Below the pieces are notes generated by a model. The model did no database searches. It was not told the DNA's origin and was given only the letters and a program-made list of their open reading frames with translations. A DNA stretch of 64,000 nucleotides from SHZI01 sp031395645 (lineage in GTDB: Bacteria > Pseudomonadota > Gammaproteobacteria > Steroidobacterales > GCA-2729495): positions 5,188-69,187 of the forward strand of contig JANNJM010000098.1 in NCBI GenBank assembly GCA_031395645.1. The letters run 5' to 3'. Positions 1 through 7,789 of the stretch are shown here, in pieces; the first letter of the stretch is position 1, and each line of letters opens with the position of its first letter. Made by a program: the position numbers and the translations under genes.

Positions 1-932
1 CTACTACGGGTTACGTAATCGATCTTGCGGCCGTCCAGCAGTGCGGCCACCTGTCCGAAGCGCTCCGGGTGCCGGGGAACCAGCACCAGCAGTGCTGCGG
101 GGTGTTGTTCGAGAATCCGGACGTGGGCATCGAGCACGGCTGCTTCCTCGCCATCGTGCGTGCTGGCCGCCACCCACACAGGGCGGCCCCGTGCCTGCTG
201 GTCACGCAACTCGCGGCCGCGGGTGGCGATCTCCGCCGGTAGTTCGAAATCGAATTTGATATTGCCCGTGACGTGAGTACGAGCCGGATTTGCACCCAGC
301 GAACGGAAGCGGTCAGCGTCTATTGGCGTCTGGGCAGCAATCACGATGCCGTTCGAAAGGGTGCCGCGAAAAAGCGGAACGAGCTGACGGTAATAGCGCA
401 CAGAACGGAGCGAAACCCGGGCACTGGCCAGCACCAGCGGGACCTGACGCTGGCCGCACTCGTGGTAGAGGTTTGGCCACAGCTCCGTCTCCATGATGAT
501 GGCCAGTGACGGCCTCGCCCAGTCGAAGAAGCGACGCACGGCAGCGGCGAGATCGTAGGGCACGTAGCTGTGAATCACCGCAGTGCCGAACAGTGCACGC
601 ACCCGCTCCGAACCGGTCGGGGTCATGGTGGTCAGCACGAGGGGAACGTCCGGATGGCGCTTCAGCAGCGCGCGCACCAGGGGCGCCGCGGCCTGGACTT
701 CGCCAACCGAAACCGCGTGCACCCAGATGGAGGAGCGGGTCAGCTGCGGCATGCCAAACCCGAAGCGCTCGCCGATGCGCCGCCGGTAGCCCGGCACGCG
801 CAAGCCGCGCCATACCAGATGGAACAGCAGCAACGGCACCACCAGGTAAGTCAGGATGACGTAGGCAACCCGCAGCCAGGACGTGGCTCCGGCCGCCGGC
901 GGCTGGCCGGAGTCGCTCTGGGGCCGGGCCAC
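1..932 (-). CDS. waaA: 3-deoxy-D-manno-octulosonic acid (KDO) transferase, C-terminus cut off by the window edge
   Basis: Transfers KDO from CMP-KDO to lipid A precursors at the inner membrane, the first step of LPS core synthesis. About 310 residues are visible and the reading continues past the left edge; family members are near 420. Seen: a hydrophobic N-terminal anchor with many Leu and Val (about residues 24-40), then a GERFG motif whose Glu matches the catalytic base of the family, a HAVSVGE stretch, and METELWPN, the second conserved acidic motif. The start is a GTG with no strong Shine-Dalgarno; an in-frame TGA about 75 bases upstream limits alternatives. It lies just downstream of nrdJb on the same strand (about 37-base gap). 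Family assignment is firm, the exact start less so. Confidence 0.88.
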   Translation of the reverse strand, partial: MARPQSDSGQPPAAGATSWLRVAYVILTYLVVPLLLFHLVWRGLRVPGYRRRIGERFGFGMPQLTRSSIWVHAVSVGEVQAAAPLVRALLKRHPDVPLVLTTMTPTGSERVRALFGTAVIHSYVPYDLAAAVRRFFDWARPSLAIIMETELWPNLYHECGQRQVPLVLASARVSLRSVRYYRQLVPLFRGTLSNGIVIAAQTPIDADRFRSLGANPARTHVTGNIKFDFELPAEIATRGRELRDQQARGRPVWVAASTHDGEEAAVLDAHVRILEQHPAALLVLVPRHPERFGQVAALLDGRKIDYVTRS

Positions 933-969
933 GGTGCTTAGCTCTGTGTCAGCCTCACCCGCACCGGGC

Positions 970-1722
970 CTATCCGCACTTTGAGTCCCCGCAGGCCAGA
1001 CAGGTCATGCACCCATCGAGAAAAACCACGGCGGCAGCGCTGCAGCCACCGCACATTTGCGCCCCAGCGGGGTACTCACTGCGCGCAAAGGCGTCCTGCT
1101 GGCGCTTCTGGTCCTCGAACTCGCGACGCTTCTGCTCGACGAGTTTCCGTTTGTGCTCGTCCATGGAATCCGGGGGCAGCAGGCCGATGAACCGGAGGTG
1201 CTTTTCCACGATGTGGCCAAGTTCGGCAATGATCGAGGGCATGAACTTCCCACCCGGCTGCCAGTAGCCGCCACGCGGATCGAACACGGCCTTGAGTTCG
1301 TCAACCATGAAGGCTACGTCGCCGCCCTTGCGAAATACCGCAGACATCAGTCGGGTGAGGGCGACGATCCACTGGTAGTGGTCAAGGTTCTTGGAATTAA
1401 TAAAGATCTCGAAGGGCCGGCGCTGCTCATGCTCGGTACCGGGATTCAGGATGACGTCGTTGATGGTGACGTACATGGCATGATCCGAGACGGGCGTCTT
1501 CACCTTATACGTGGAGCCCTGGAGCATCTCCGGGCGCTCGAGCTTCTCGTGCATCCGGACCACGTTGCCTTCGACCGACAGCCGCCTGCTTGAGGCAACT
1601 TCTTCAGCCTTCTGGCTGGCCTGTTGACTGGCCTTTTGACCAGCCTTGTTCGCGGCTGCCTTGTCATCGGCTGCCTCAACCCGGTAGCCGACGATTTTCT
1701 TCTCGATCTTGATCTTTGCCAT
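970..1722 (-). CDS. nrdJb: NrdJb: accessory subunit of split B12-dependent ribonucleotide reductase (TSCPD domain, zinc-binding tail)
   Basis: Second half of a class II ribonucleotide reductase that is encoded as two genes, as known for Pseudomonas aeruginosa NrdJa/NrdJb. The 250-residue protein has a Lys/Ala/Gln-rich N-terminus (residues 1-50), a TSCPD domain with the signature RPFEIFINSKN (about 100-115), and a cysteine-rich tail with CGGC and CLACGDSKCG that should bind zinc and carry the redox cysteines that re-reduce the active site. It starts 11 bases after the nrdJa stop with an AGGGA Shine-Dalgarno nine bases before ATG, so the two are one operon. Expression is expected to follow the NrdR-type promoter upstream of nrdJa. 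Confidence 0.9.
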   Translation of the reverse strand: MAKIKIEKKIVGYRVEAADDKAAANKAGQKASQQASQKAEEVASSRRLSVEGNVVRMHEKLERPEMLQGSTYKVKTPVSDHAMYVTINDVILNPGTEHEQRRPFEIFINSKNLDHYQWIVALTRLMSAVFRKGGDVAFMVDELKAVFDPRGGYWQPGGKFMPSIIAELGHIVEKHLRFIGLLPPDSMDEHKRKLVEQKRREFEDQKRQQDAFARSEYPAGAQMCGGCSAAAVVFLDGCMTCLACGDSKCG

Positions 1723-1733
1723 GGTGATATTCC

Positions 1734-3881
1734 CTAGAACTTGCCGTAGTAGCCTTCCTTGAGAGCGTCGAAAAGGTTCGCGGCGGTGTGCATTTCACCG
1801 TCGTACTCGATCTCCTCATCGCCCCGCACCGTAACTTCCGAGGCGTCATCGAGCACAAAGGTGTACTTGGTGTTCTGCAGGTCCTTCTCTTTCACGAGGA
1901 CCCCCTGGAATGCTTCCGGGTTGAAACGAAAAGTCGTGCAGCCCTTGAGGCCCATTTCGTAGGCGTACATGTAGATGTCCTTGAACTCCTCGTAGTTGAA
2001 GTCCGTCGGCACGTTGGCGGTCTTGGAGATAGAGGAGTCCACCCAGCGCTGGGATGCGGCCTGGATGTCCACATGCTCCCTGGGCTTGATGTCGTCGGCT
2101 GTCACGAAGTAATCCGGCAGCTGTTCATCCGGCTTCGTGCTGCCGGGCATGGCGGCGGCATTCACCAGCTGGCGGTACGCCAGCAGCTCGAAGGACAGGA
2201 CCTCCACCTTTTCCTTCGACTTCTTGCCCTCCCGGATCACGTTACGAAAGTACTGGTGGGCAAAACTCGGCTCGATGCCGTTGCTGGCGTTATTGGCCAG
2301 CGACAACGAAATGGTGCCTGTCGGGGCGATGGAACTGTGATGGGTGAAGCGCGCACCAACCCGCTCCAGATCCTTGACCAGCTCAGGCGCCACTTCGGCC
2401 AACCGCTGCATGTAGCGGCTGTAGCGCGCGTGCAGGACGCGGCCTGGAATCCGGTCCCCGACTTTCCAGCCATCCCGGGTCATCTCCGGGCGTTTGCGCA
2501 GCATTTCCCCGGTAACGGAGAAGTCTTCGAGGAGGATCGGTGCGGGCCCCTTCTCGCGGGCCAGATCCAGGGCGGTCTCCCAGCCCGCCAGGGCCATCTC
2601 CCGGGAAACCTGGTCAGTAAAATTCACGGACTCCTTCGAGCCATAGCGCATCCGGAGCATGGTGAGCGTGGATCCAAGTCCGAGGAAGCCCATGCCATGC
2701 CGGCGTTTGCGCAGGATTTCCTCGCGCTGCCGCTGCAGCGGCAGGCCGTTGATCTCGACTACGTTGTCCAGCATCCGGGTGAAGACCTTGACGACGCGGT
2801 GGAACTCATCCCAGTCGAAACGCGCCGTCTCGGCGAAAGGCTCCAGCACAAACTTGGTCAGATTGATCGAACCCAGCAGGCACGAGCCATAGGCCGGCAG
2901 CGGCTGCTCTCCGCAGGGATTGGTTGCCCGGATGTTCTCGTCAAACCAGTTGTTGTTCATCTCATTGACGCGGTCGACGAGCACGAAGCCGGGCTCGGCA
3001 AAGTCGTAGGTCGACGCCATGATCATGTCCCACAGGCGCCGGGCCGGCAGCTTCTTGTAGATCCGGCAGGCAATCTGCCCCTTGTCGTTCACGACGTAAC
3101 CAGCCGCAGCAGGCCACTCCCGCCACAGCACCTGGTCCCGATCGGCGAGATCGAGATCAAGCTGCTCAACTTCCCGCGCGTCCAGCGGGAAGGCCAGGAC
3201 CCAGTCCCGGTTGTGCTTGACGGCCTGCATGAATTCATCAGTGACCAGCAGGGAGAGATTGAACTGGCGCAGACGTCCGTCTTCCCGCTTGGCCCGGATA
3301 AAGTCGAGCACATCGGGATGGCCAACATCAAAGGTGCCCATCTGGGCGCCACGCCGGCCCCCGGCAGACGACACGGTGAAGCACATCTTGTCGTAGATAT
3401 CCATGAACGACATCGGACCGGAGGTGTGGGCGCCGGCGCCAGACACGTAGGCTCCCTTGGGCCGCAAGGTCGAAAATTCGTAGCCAATACCGCAACCGGC
3501 CTTCAGCGTCAGTCCGGCCTCATGCACTTTGGTGAGAATGTCCTGCATGGAATCGGCGATGGTGCCGGACACCGTGCAGTTGATCGTGGAGGTGGCTGGC
3601 TTGTGCTCGCGGGCCCCGGCGTTGGAAATGATCCGGCCGGCGGGGATGGCGCCCCGCCGGAGCGCCCAGAGAAACTGCTCGAACCAGCGCTCCCGGTCAT
3701 CGGGAGCCTCCACATCAGCCAGCGCCCGGGCAACGCGCTGGTAGGTGTCGTCCATGGTCTCGTCAACCACGTCGCCCGTCTTCGACTTCAGGCGGTACTT
3801 CTTGTCCCAGATATCGATGGAGGCATCCTGAAAGCCGATGGTGGCTCCCCGGGTATTTTCCAACAGCACTGCTGATTTCAT
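1734..3881 (-). CDS. nrdJa: NrdJa: catalytic subunit of adenosylcobalamin-dependent class II ribonucleotide reductase
   Basis: Reduces ribonucleotides to deoxyribonucleotides with a cobalamin-generated thiyl radical, independent of oxygen. The 715-residue protein has the class II active-site motif NPCGEQPL (Asn321, Cys323, Glu325), the first redox Cys in TINCTVSG (about residue 100), the glycine-rich SAGGRRGAQMG stretch, and the APTGTISL loop of the substrate-binding barrel. Single-chain NrdJ enzymes carry the TSCPD/zinc tail on the same polypeptide; here it is the separate nrdJb gene just downstream. It is transcribed from a near-consensus sigma70 promoter (4002-3974) overlapped by an NrdR-like dyad. 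No class I or III reductase genes are in the window. Confidence 0.93.
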   Translation of the reverse strand: MKSAVLLENTRGATIGFQDASIDIWDKKYRLKSKTGDVVDETMDDTYQRVARALADVEAPDDRERWFEQFLWALRRGAIPAGRIISNAGAREHKPATSTINCTVSGTIADSMQDILTKVHEAGLTLKAGCGIGYEFSTLRPKGAYVSGAGAHTSGPMSFMDIYDKMCFTVSSAGGRRGAQMGTFDVGHPDVLDFIRAKREDGRLRQFNLSLLVTDEFMQAVKHNRDWVLAFPLDAREVEQLDLDLADRDQVLWREWPAAAGYVVNDKGQIACRIYKKLPARRLWDMIMASTYDFAEPGFVLVDRVNEMNNNWFDENIRATNPCGEQPLPAYGSCLLGSINLTKFVLEPFAETARFDWDEFHRVVKVFTRMLDNVVEINGLPLQRQREEILRKRRHGMGFLGLGSTLTMLRMRYGSKESVNFTDQVSREMALAGWETALDLAREKGPAPILLEDFSVTGEMLRKRPEMTRDGWKVGDRIPGRVLHARYSRYMQRLAEVAPELVKDLERVGARFTHHSSIAPTGTISLSLANNASNGIEPSFAHQYFRNVIREGKKSKEKVEVLSFELLAYRQLVNAAAMPGSTKPDEQLPDYFVTADDIKPREHVDIQAASQRWVDSSISKTANVPTDFNYEEFKDIYMYAYEMGLKGCTTFRFNPEAFQGVLVKEKDLQNTKYTFVLDDASEVTVRGDEEIEYDGEMHTAANLFDALKEGYYGKF

Positions 3882-3937
3882 GATCGACCCCGCCCCTGCT
3901 CGATTTCCCGGTCACCTCTGCCGCATAAAGTGACGAA

Positions 3938-3967
3938 AACGCCGACACAAGATGTTGTGCCGGCGTT
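3938..3967. promoter_or_regulatory. NrdR-box-like dyad at the nrdJ transcription start
   Basis: A 30-base near-perfect inverted repeat with arms AACGCCG.CACAA and TTGTG.CGGCGTT around GATG. Its centre ACACAAGATGTTGTGC (3945-3960) matches the NrdR box consensus (acaCwAtATaTwGtgt) closely. It covers about +1 to +30 of the predicted transcript, where NrdR binding would block RNA polymerase. A weaker second site, ACATTAGGCATCGTGT (3974-3989), overlaps the -10; centre spacing is 29 bases, a little short of the 31-32 usual for paired NrdR boxes. Confidence 0.65.
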
Positions 3968-3973
3968 GCTCGT

Positions 3974-4002
3974 ACATTAGGCATCGTGTCGGTGCGTGTC
4001 AA
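3974..4002 (-). promoter_or_regulatory. sigma70 promoter of nrdJa-nrdJb
   Basis: On the minus strand TTGACA (4002-3997) is followed after exactly 17 bases by TAATGT (3979-3974). The predicted start point is near 3967, about 85 bases before the nrdJa ATG. The match is read directly from the sequence; activity is inferred. Confidence 0.7.
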
Positions 4003-4222
4003 GAATTTCTTGGCCCCGGATTCACGGCATAAAGGCATTATTAATCAATCGTTTGTTCAAAACATAGCCAAATCAGTGAAGGCAACTTTTAGGTCCTGGG
4101 CCGGTCCGCGGCTACGGCGCCGGTAACACCAGATGTTGGGTTCCGGGGCCCCCAGCTACCGCACCGCTTATCCACAGCTTTCGCAGCGCTTTCCGGCGTC
4201 TTCCGAACAGAGGAAAACGGCT

Positions 4223-5665
4223 ATGATTCCGCGGTTCTCTGCACCACGCTCCGAAAGGTTTTCACGCATGCCAGGCGTCCCAACCCGGGTAAACACTGCC
4301 CTGTTGCTCGTTGCCCTTCTCGTCTGCTCGACGCCCGGCACTACGGCACAGGCCCAGCTCCCTGCCCGCGTCGGCGGACAGGACGTTCCCACCCTTGCCC
4401 CGCTCGTCAAGCAGGTTGAGCCCGCAGTGGTCAGCATCGCCACCAAAGGCACGGTCAGCGCGCCAGCTAATCCGCTGATGGAAGACCCCTTTTTCCGGCG
4501 CTTTTTTGGCTTTCCCGATCAGCAACAGCAACAGCGTCGCCGGCAGGTACAGAGCGCCGGATCCGGCGTCATCGTGGATGCGGCCAAGGGTTACATCCTC
4601 ACCAATCATCACGTGGTGGAGAACGCGGAAGAGATCGAGGTGGTCCTTAGCGACAACCGCAACCTCAAGGCAAAGGTGGTCGGTTCCGATTCCGGGACCG
4701 ACATCGCGCTGCTGCAGGTGGAAGGCGGCAAAGGCCTGGTCCAGATGAAACTCGGCAATTCCGACCAGGTTCAGGTCGGCGATTTTGTGCTGGCCATCGG
4801 CAACCCGTTCGGCCTCCAGCACACCGTCACGTCGGGCATCATCAGTGCACTGGGTCGGAGCGGCATCAACCCTGATGGCTACGAGGATTTCATCCAGACC
4901 GACGCCTCCATCAACCCCGGCAATTCCGGCGGTGCTCTGGTTAACCTCCGCGGCGAGCTGGTTGGCATCAACTCCGCCATCTTCAGCAACAGCGGCGGCA
5001 ACATCGGCATCGGTTTCGCGATCCCCGTGAATATCGCGAAATCCATCATGAACCAGATCCTGCAATTCGGTGAAGTGAAGCGCGGGCTCCTTGGCGTCAG
5101 CATCTCGGACTTCAATGCCGACAGCGCCAAGGCCTTCGGCGTCGAAGGTACCGCCGAGGGAGCTCTGGTCCAGGAAGTGGCAGATGGCTCGGCAGCCGAG
5201 AAAGCCGGCATCGAGGTCGGCGATGTCATCGTCTCAGTCGACGGGCAACGCATCAAGGGCGCGTCGGACCTGCGCAATACCGTGGGGCTCAAGCGCAGCG
5301 GCGAAAGCGTGCGCATCGATCTCATTCGCGACGGCAAGCGGCGCCAGATCACCGCCATGTTGAGCGAGGTGAGCAGCACGGCGAAGATCGGCGGCGACGA
5401 TATCCACCCCGGACTGGCTGGCGCCGAACTCGCCAATCACGAGGGCAAGGCGGAGCAGTTCGCCGGCCCCGGCGTCCGCATCGAGTCCGTCGAACCTGGG
5501 AGCCCAGCCGCTCTGGCAGGCCTCCTGGCGAACGACATCATCGTGTCGGTGAATCGGATCAGGGTGCGAAACGTGCGGGAACTGCAGCAGGCGGCAGGTC
5601 AGCAGAGCCTGCTTATTCTCAGTATCCGCCGGGGTAACCGGAACCTTCTTCTGCAGATCCGCTGA
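4223..5665 (+). CDS. Periplasmic Do-family serine protease (DegP/DegQ/MucD type)
   Basis: ATP-independent quality-control protease/chaperone of the envelope. The 480-residue protein has an N-terminal signal peptide (hydrophobic stretch ALLLVALLVCSTPG, cleavage near AQA-Q), a Q-rich LA-loop region (FPDQQQQQRRRQ), a trypsin-like domain with the complete triad His130 (TNHHVV), Asp160 (GTDIALL) and Ser235 (NPGNSGG), then two PDZ domains (about 290-380 and 400-475). The 30- and 75-residue spacing of the triad equals that of DegP. The ATG at 4223 is preceded by GAGG nine bases upstream; an ATG at 4268 with AAAGG gives a shorter, more typical signal peptide and is a real alternative. The next gene follows within about 50 bases. 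Confidence 0.92.
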   Translation: MIPRFSAPRSERFSRMPGVPTRVNTALLLVALLVCSTPGTTAQAQLPARVGGQDVPTLAPLVKQVEPAVVSIATKGTVSAPANPLMEDPFFRRFFGFPDQQQQQRRRQVQSAGSGVIVDAAKGYILTNHHVVENAEEIEVVLSDNRNLKAKVVGSDSGTDIALLQVEGGKGLVQMKLGNSDQVQVGDFVLAIGNPFGLQHTVTSGIISALGRSGINPDGYEDFIQTDASINPGNSGGALVNLRGELVGINSAIFSNSGGNIGIGFAIPVNIAKSIMNQILQFGEVKRGLLGVSISDFNADSAKAFGVEGTAEGALVQEVADGSAAEKAGIEVGDVIVSVDGQRIKGASDLRNTVGLKRSGESVRIDLIRDGKRRQITAMLSEVSSTAKIGGDDIHPGLAGAELANHEGKAEQFAGPGVRIESVEPGSPAALAGLLANDIIVSVNRIRVRNVRELQQAAGQQSLLILSIRRGNRNLLLQIR

Positions 5666-5710
5666 GTGACTGTGGCTGGCGACACTGGATCACCGCATCA
5701 GGGAAGGGCG

Positions 5711-6670
5711 ATGGCTTCCTGCTGCGTGCTCGGGGGCAGTGGCTTTGTCGGCTCGCGACTGGTGGCCAGGCTTGCGAATGCGGGCTTTAAGGTCACGGTG
5801 CCGACCCGGGATCCGGAGCGCTGCCGGCACCTGCGCCTTCTGCCCACGGTTCAGTTGATCCACGCCGACGTCCATGACCAGGACACCCTGATCCGGCTAC
5901 TGACCGGCTCCGACGTCGCGATCAACCTGATCGGAATTCTCAACGAGTCTGGCCGGGACGGCGCGGGCTTTCACCGCGCCCATGTAGAACTCACCCGGAA
6001 GTTGCTTGCCGCCTGCGATACCACAGGGGTTCGGCGGCTGATCCATGTGAGCGCGCTGAATGCATCAGTGCCGGATCAGCCGGACGCCGCTACCAGTCAC
6101 TACCTGCAGTCCAAAGGCCGAGCGGAGGCATTGCTCCGGTCTTCCACACTGCGCTGGACAATCCTGCAACCGTCGGTGATTTTTGGTCCGGGTGACTCGT
6201 TCCTGAATCGCTTCGCCGCCCTGCTGCGCAATATCCCCCTGGCATTCCCACTCGCGATGCCGCAGGCGCGCTTCGCTCCCGTGCACGTGTCCGACGTGGT
6301 GGAGGCCATCGCACGGGTCGTACAGGATCCAGCCACTGCCGGCCACACCTTTCAGCTGTGCGGCCCGGACATTTACACCTTGCGCGAACTCGTGGGGATG
6401 ACGGCCGACACCCTTGGCCTCAGGCGCAAGGTGATCGGCCTTCCCCGCTCCATTTCCAGACTGCAGGCCGCCATCATGGACTTCGTGCCGGGCAAACCGT
6501 TTTCGACCGATAATTTCCGCTCATTGCTGACCGACAGTGTCGGTACCAGCGACGGGCTGCGCCAACTCGGCATTGCACCTCGCCCTCTGCGCCCGAATCT
6601 TGGTGACACGCTCCGGGGAGCGGGACTGACCGGCATCAGGGACACGTACCGACAGCTGGCAGGGCGCTGA
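5711..6670 (+). CDS. NAD(P)-binding NDUFA9-like epimerase-family protein
   Basis: Short-chain extended dehydrogenase fold related to the NDUFA9 accessory subunit of complex I; bacterial members are often annotated as complex I NDUFA9 subunit family, with no settled reaction. Seen: Rossmann motif GGSGFVG near the N-terminus, an SDR-type HVSAL and a downstream Y..SKG (HYLQSKGRAEA) corresponding to the Tyr-x3-Lys pair, and FGPGDSFLNRF typical of this subfamily. About 319 residues from ATG 5711, which has AGGGAAGG just upstream; a GTG at 5666 directly abutting the protease stop would add 15 residues. Its 3' end overlaps the convergent aminopeptidase gene by 35 bases. Confidence 0.8.
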   Translation: MASCCVLGGSGFVGSRLVARLANAGFKVTVPTRDPERCRHLRLLPTVQLIHADVHDQDTLIRLLTGSDVAINLIGILNESGRDGAGFHRAHVELTRKLLAACDTTGVRRLIHVSALNASVPDQPDAATSHYLQSKGRAEALLRSSTLRWTILQPSVIFGPGDSFLNRFAALLRNIPLAFPLAMPQARFAPVHVSDVVEAIARVVQDPATAGHTFQLCGPDIYTLRELVGMTADTLGLRRKVIGLPRSISRLQAAIMDFVPGKPFSTDNFRSLLTDSVGTSDGLRQLGIAPRPLRPNLGDTLRGAGLTGIRDTYRQLAGR

Positions 6671-7787
6671 CGCTGGCTGCCGCCCGCCGGCCAAGCGCCT
6701 GCAACGCCTTCGCGCGGGGCTCGACGGCCCGCTCGCCGAGCGCCGCTACGCTGCGGTAGAAGCGCACCAGATTGCCGTCCTCTTGCGCCAGTAGTGCCCG
6801 GAAGGCCGGCACATAGTCCTCGTAGGACGACAGGGCAGCGAGTCGGGCGTTGTTCAGTCCCGAATCGAACCAGCTGTCGAACCAGGGTGGCTCCGTCCAG
6901 CCGGCGCGGAGCACGGCGTAGCTCGCCCGTGCCTCGTCAAACGCCGCCGCGCGCCGCAGCCGGCGTGCTCCGACTAGCCCTTCCCCGGCGTAGACCCCAG
7001 TAAGCACGGTTCGCAGCTCACTGAGGATGCCGAGCACCGCAAGGCGCCGGGACTGCTGCGAGTAAAACCTGCAGAGGCCCGGGACGTCCTTGCGGGACAG
7101 GAGCCAGCGTCTCGTGCCCTCCTCCTCGACCAGCGTCGCGAAGCCCTCGTTAAACAGCGTGTCGCCGGCCACGTAGACGCGCTGATGGGCCAGCTCATGG
7201 AAGAGCAGACCGGCCAAGCCAGTCGGATCGCTGCCCAGCATGGTGTTGAGGACCGGATCGGCGAACCAGCCGAGCGTCGAGTACGCGGCGACCCCTCCCA
7301 CAAACACGTCTTCGCCCTGGCGGACGAGTCTCGCGGCTGATTCCCGGGCCCGCGTTTCGCTGAACCAGCCCCGATAGGTGGTGCAGCCGGCGATCGGGTA
7401 ACACCACTCGCGCGGCTCCAGCGAAAACTCCGGTGCCGCAAAGACGTTCCAGACCACGTAGGGCCGCCCCAGATCAGCATAGTGGCGGTAGCTCCCGGTG
7501 CTGGGCAGGTCGAGCTCGAGTCGGGCGAATAACAGGGCCGCATCGACTTCCAGCAATTGCTGGCGGAGCGTCGCCGGAGTCGCTGGGTCCGCAAGCACCT
7601 GTTCCAGTGGCTGGCGGGCGCGCATCAGCGCTGCCTGACCCGAGGCAGCCTGCAGGTAGTAGCCCGTGCAGCCGGCAAGGATGGCGGTCGCGAGCGCTGC
7701 CACGAGGCCAACGCGCAGCACCAATCCAGGGACAGAAACTGATCGGGTTCCGGACACGACCTGCGGAGGATAGCGGCTACAATTCAT
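6636..7787 (-). CDS. Lipoprotein aminopeptidase (zinc metallopeptidase, putative aminopeptidase family)
   Basis: Predicted membrane-attached zinc peptidase of the Aminopep family. The N-terminus holds a type II signal sequence ending in the lipobox ILAGC. The zinc site is HELAH (about residue 193) followed by NEGFATLVEEEG, whose Glu residues are likely third ligands. Length about 383 residues. The ATG at 7787 is only two bases from the divergent cca ATG at 7790 and lacks a ribosome binding site; GTG codons at 7757 or 7721 would each give a compact lipoprotein signal peptide and may be the true start. The C-terminal coding end overlaps the convergent gene at 6670. Confidence 0.8.
   Translation of the reverse strand: MNCSRYPPQVVSGTRSVSVPGLVLRVGLVAALATAILAGCTGYYLQAASGQAALMRARQPLEQVLADPATPATLRQQLLEVDAALLFARLELDLPSTGSYRHYADLGRPYVVWNVFAAPEFSLEPREWCYPIAGCTTYRGWFSETRARESAARLVRQGEDVFVGGVAAYSTLGWFADPVLNTMLGSDPTGLAGLLFHELAHQRVYVAGDTLFNEGFATLVEEEGTRRWLLSRKDVPGLCRFYSQQSRRLAVLGILSELRTVLTGVYAGEGLVGARRLRRAAAFDEARASYAVLRAGWTEPPWFDSWFDSGLNNARLAALSSYEDYVPAFRALLAQEDGNLVRFYRSVAALGERAVEPRAKALQALGRRAAASVSALPAVGTCP
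7778..7783 (+). promoter_or_regulatory. -10 element suggesting a leaderless cca transcript
   Basis: TACAAT lies six bases before the cca ATG (7790), so the predicted transcription start coincides with the start codon. There is no Shine-Dalgarno at normal spacing. No good -35 is visible, so this is a tentative call. Confidence 0.4.
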
Positions 7788-7789
7788 CC

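Larger units (their letters stand above)
3882..4222. other. Intergenic region between nrdJa and the divergent Do-family protease gene
   Basis: This 340-base gap carries the nrdJ promoter and NrdR-like dyad in its left third. Positions 4030-4095 form an AT-rich block unlike the GC-rich surroundings and probably include promoter elements, but no clear second promoter for the protease is convincing. An in-frame ATG at 4133 would extend the protease by 30 residues; that stretch has no signal-peptide character and is treated as leader. Confidence 0.5.

Noticed and set aside
1788..3875. Long open frame opposite nrdJa
   Set aside because: High GC content creates long antisense frames; the opposite strand has unmistakable class II RNR motifs.
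3882..4222. Cobalamin riboswitch upstream of the B12-dependent nrdJ
   Set aside because: No B12-box-like sequence is seen in the leader; a promoter with an NrdR-like dyad explains the structure.
4133..4222. Longer start of the Do-family protease
   Set aside because: It would place 30 polar residues before the signal peptide; the downstream ATGs have ribosome binding sites.
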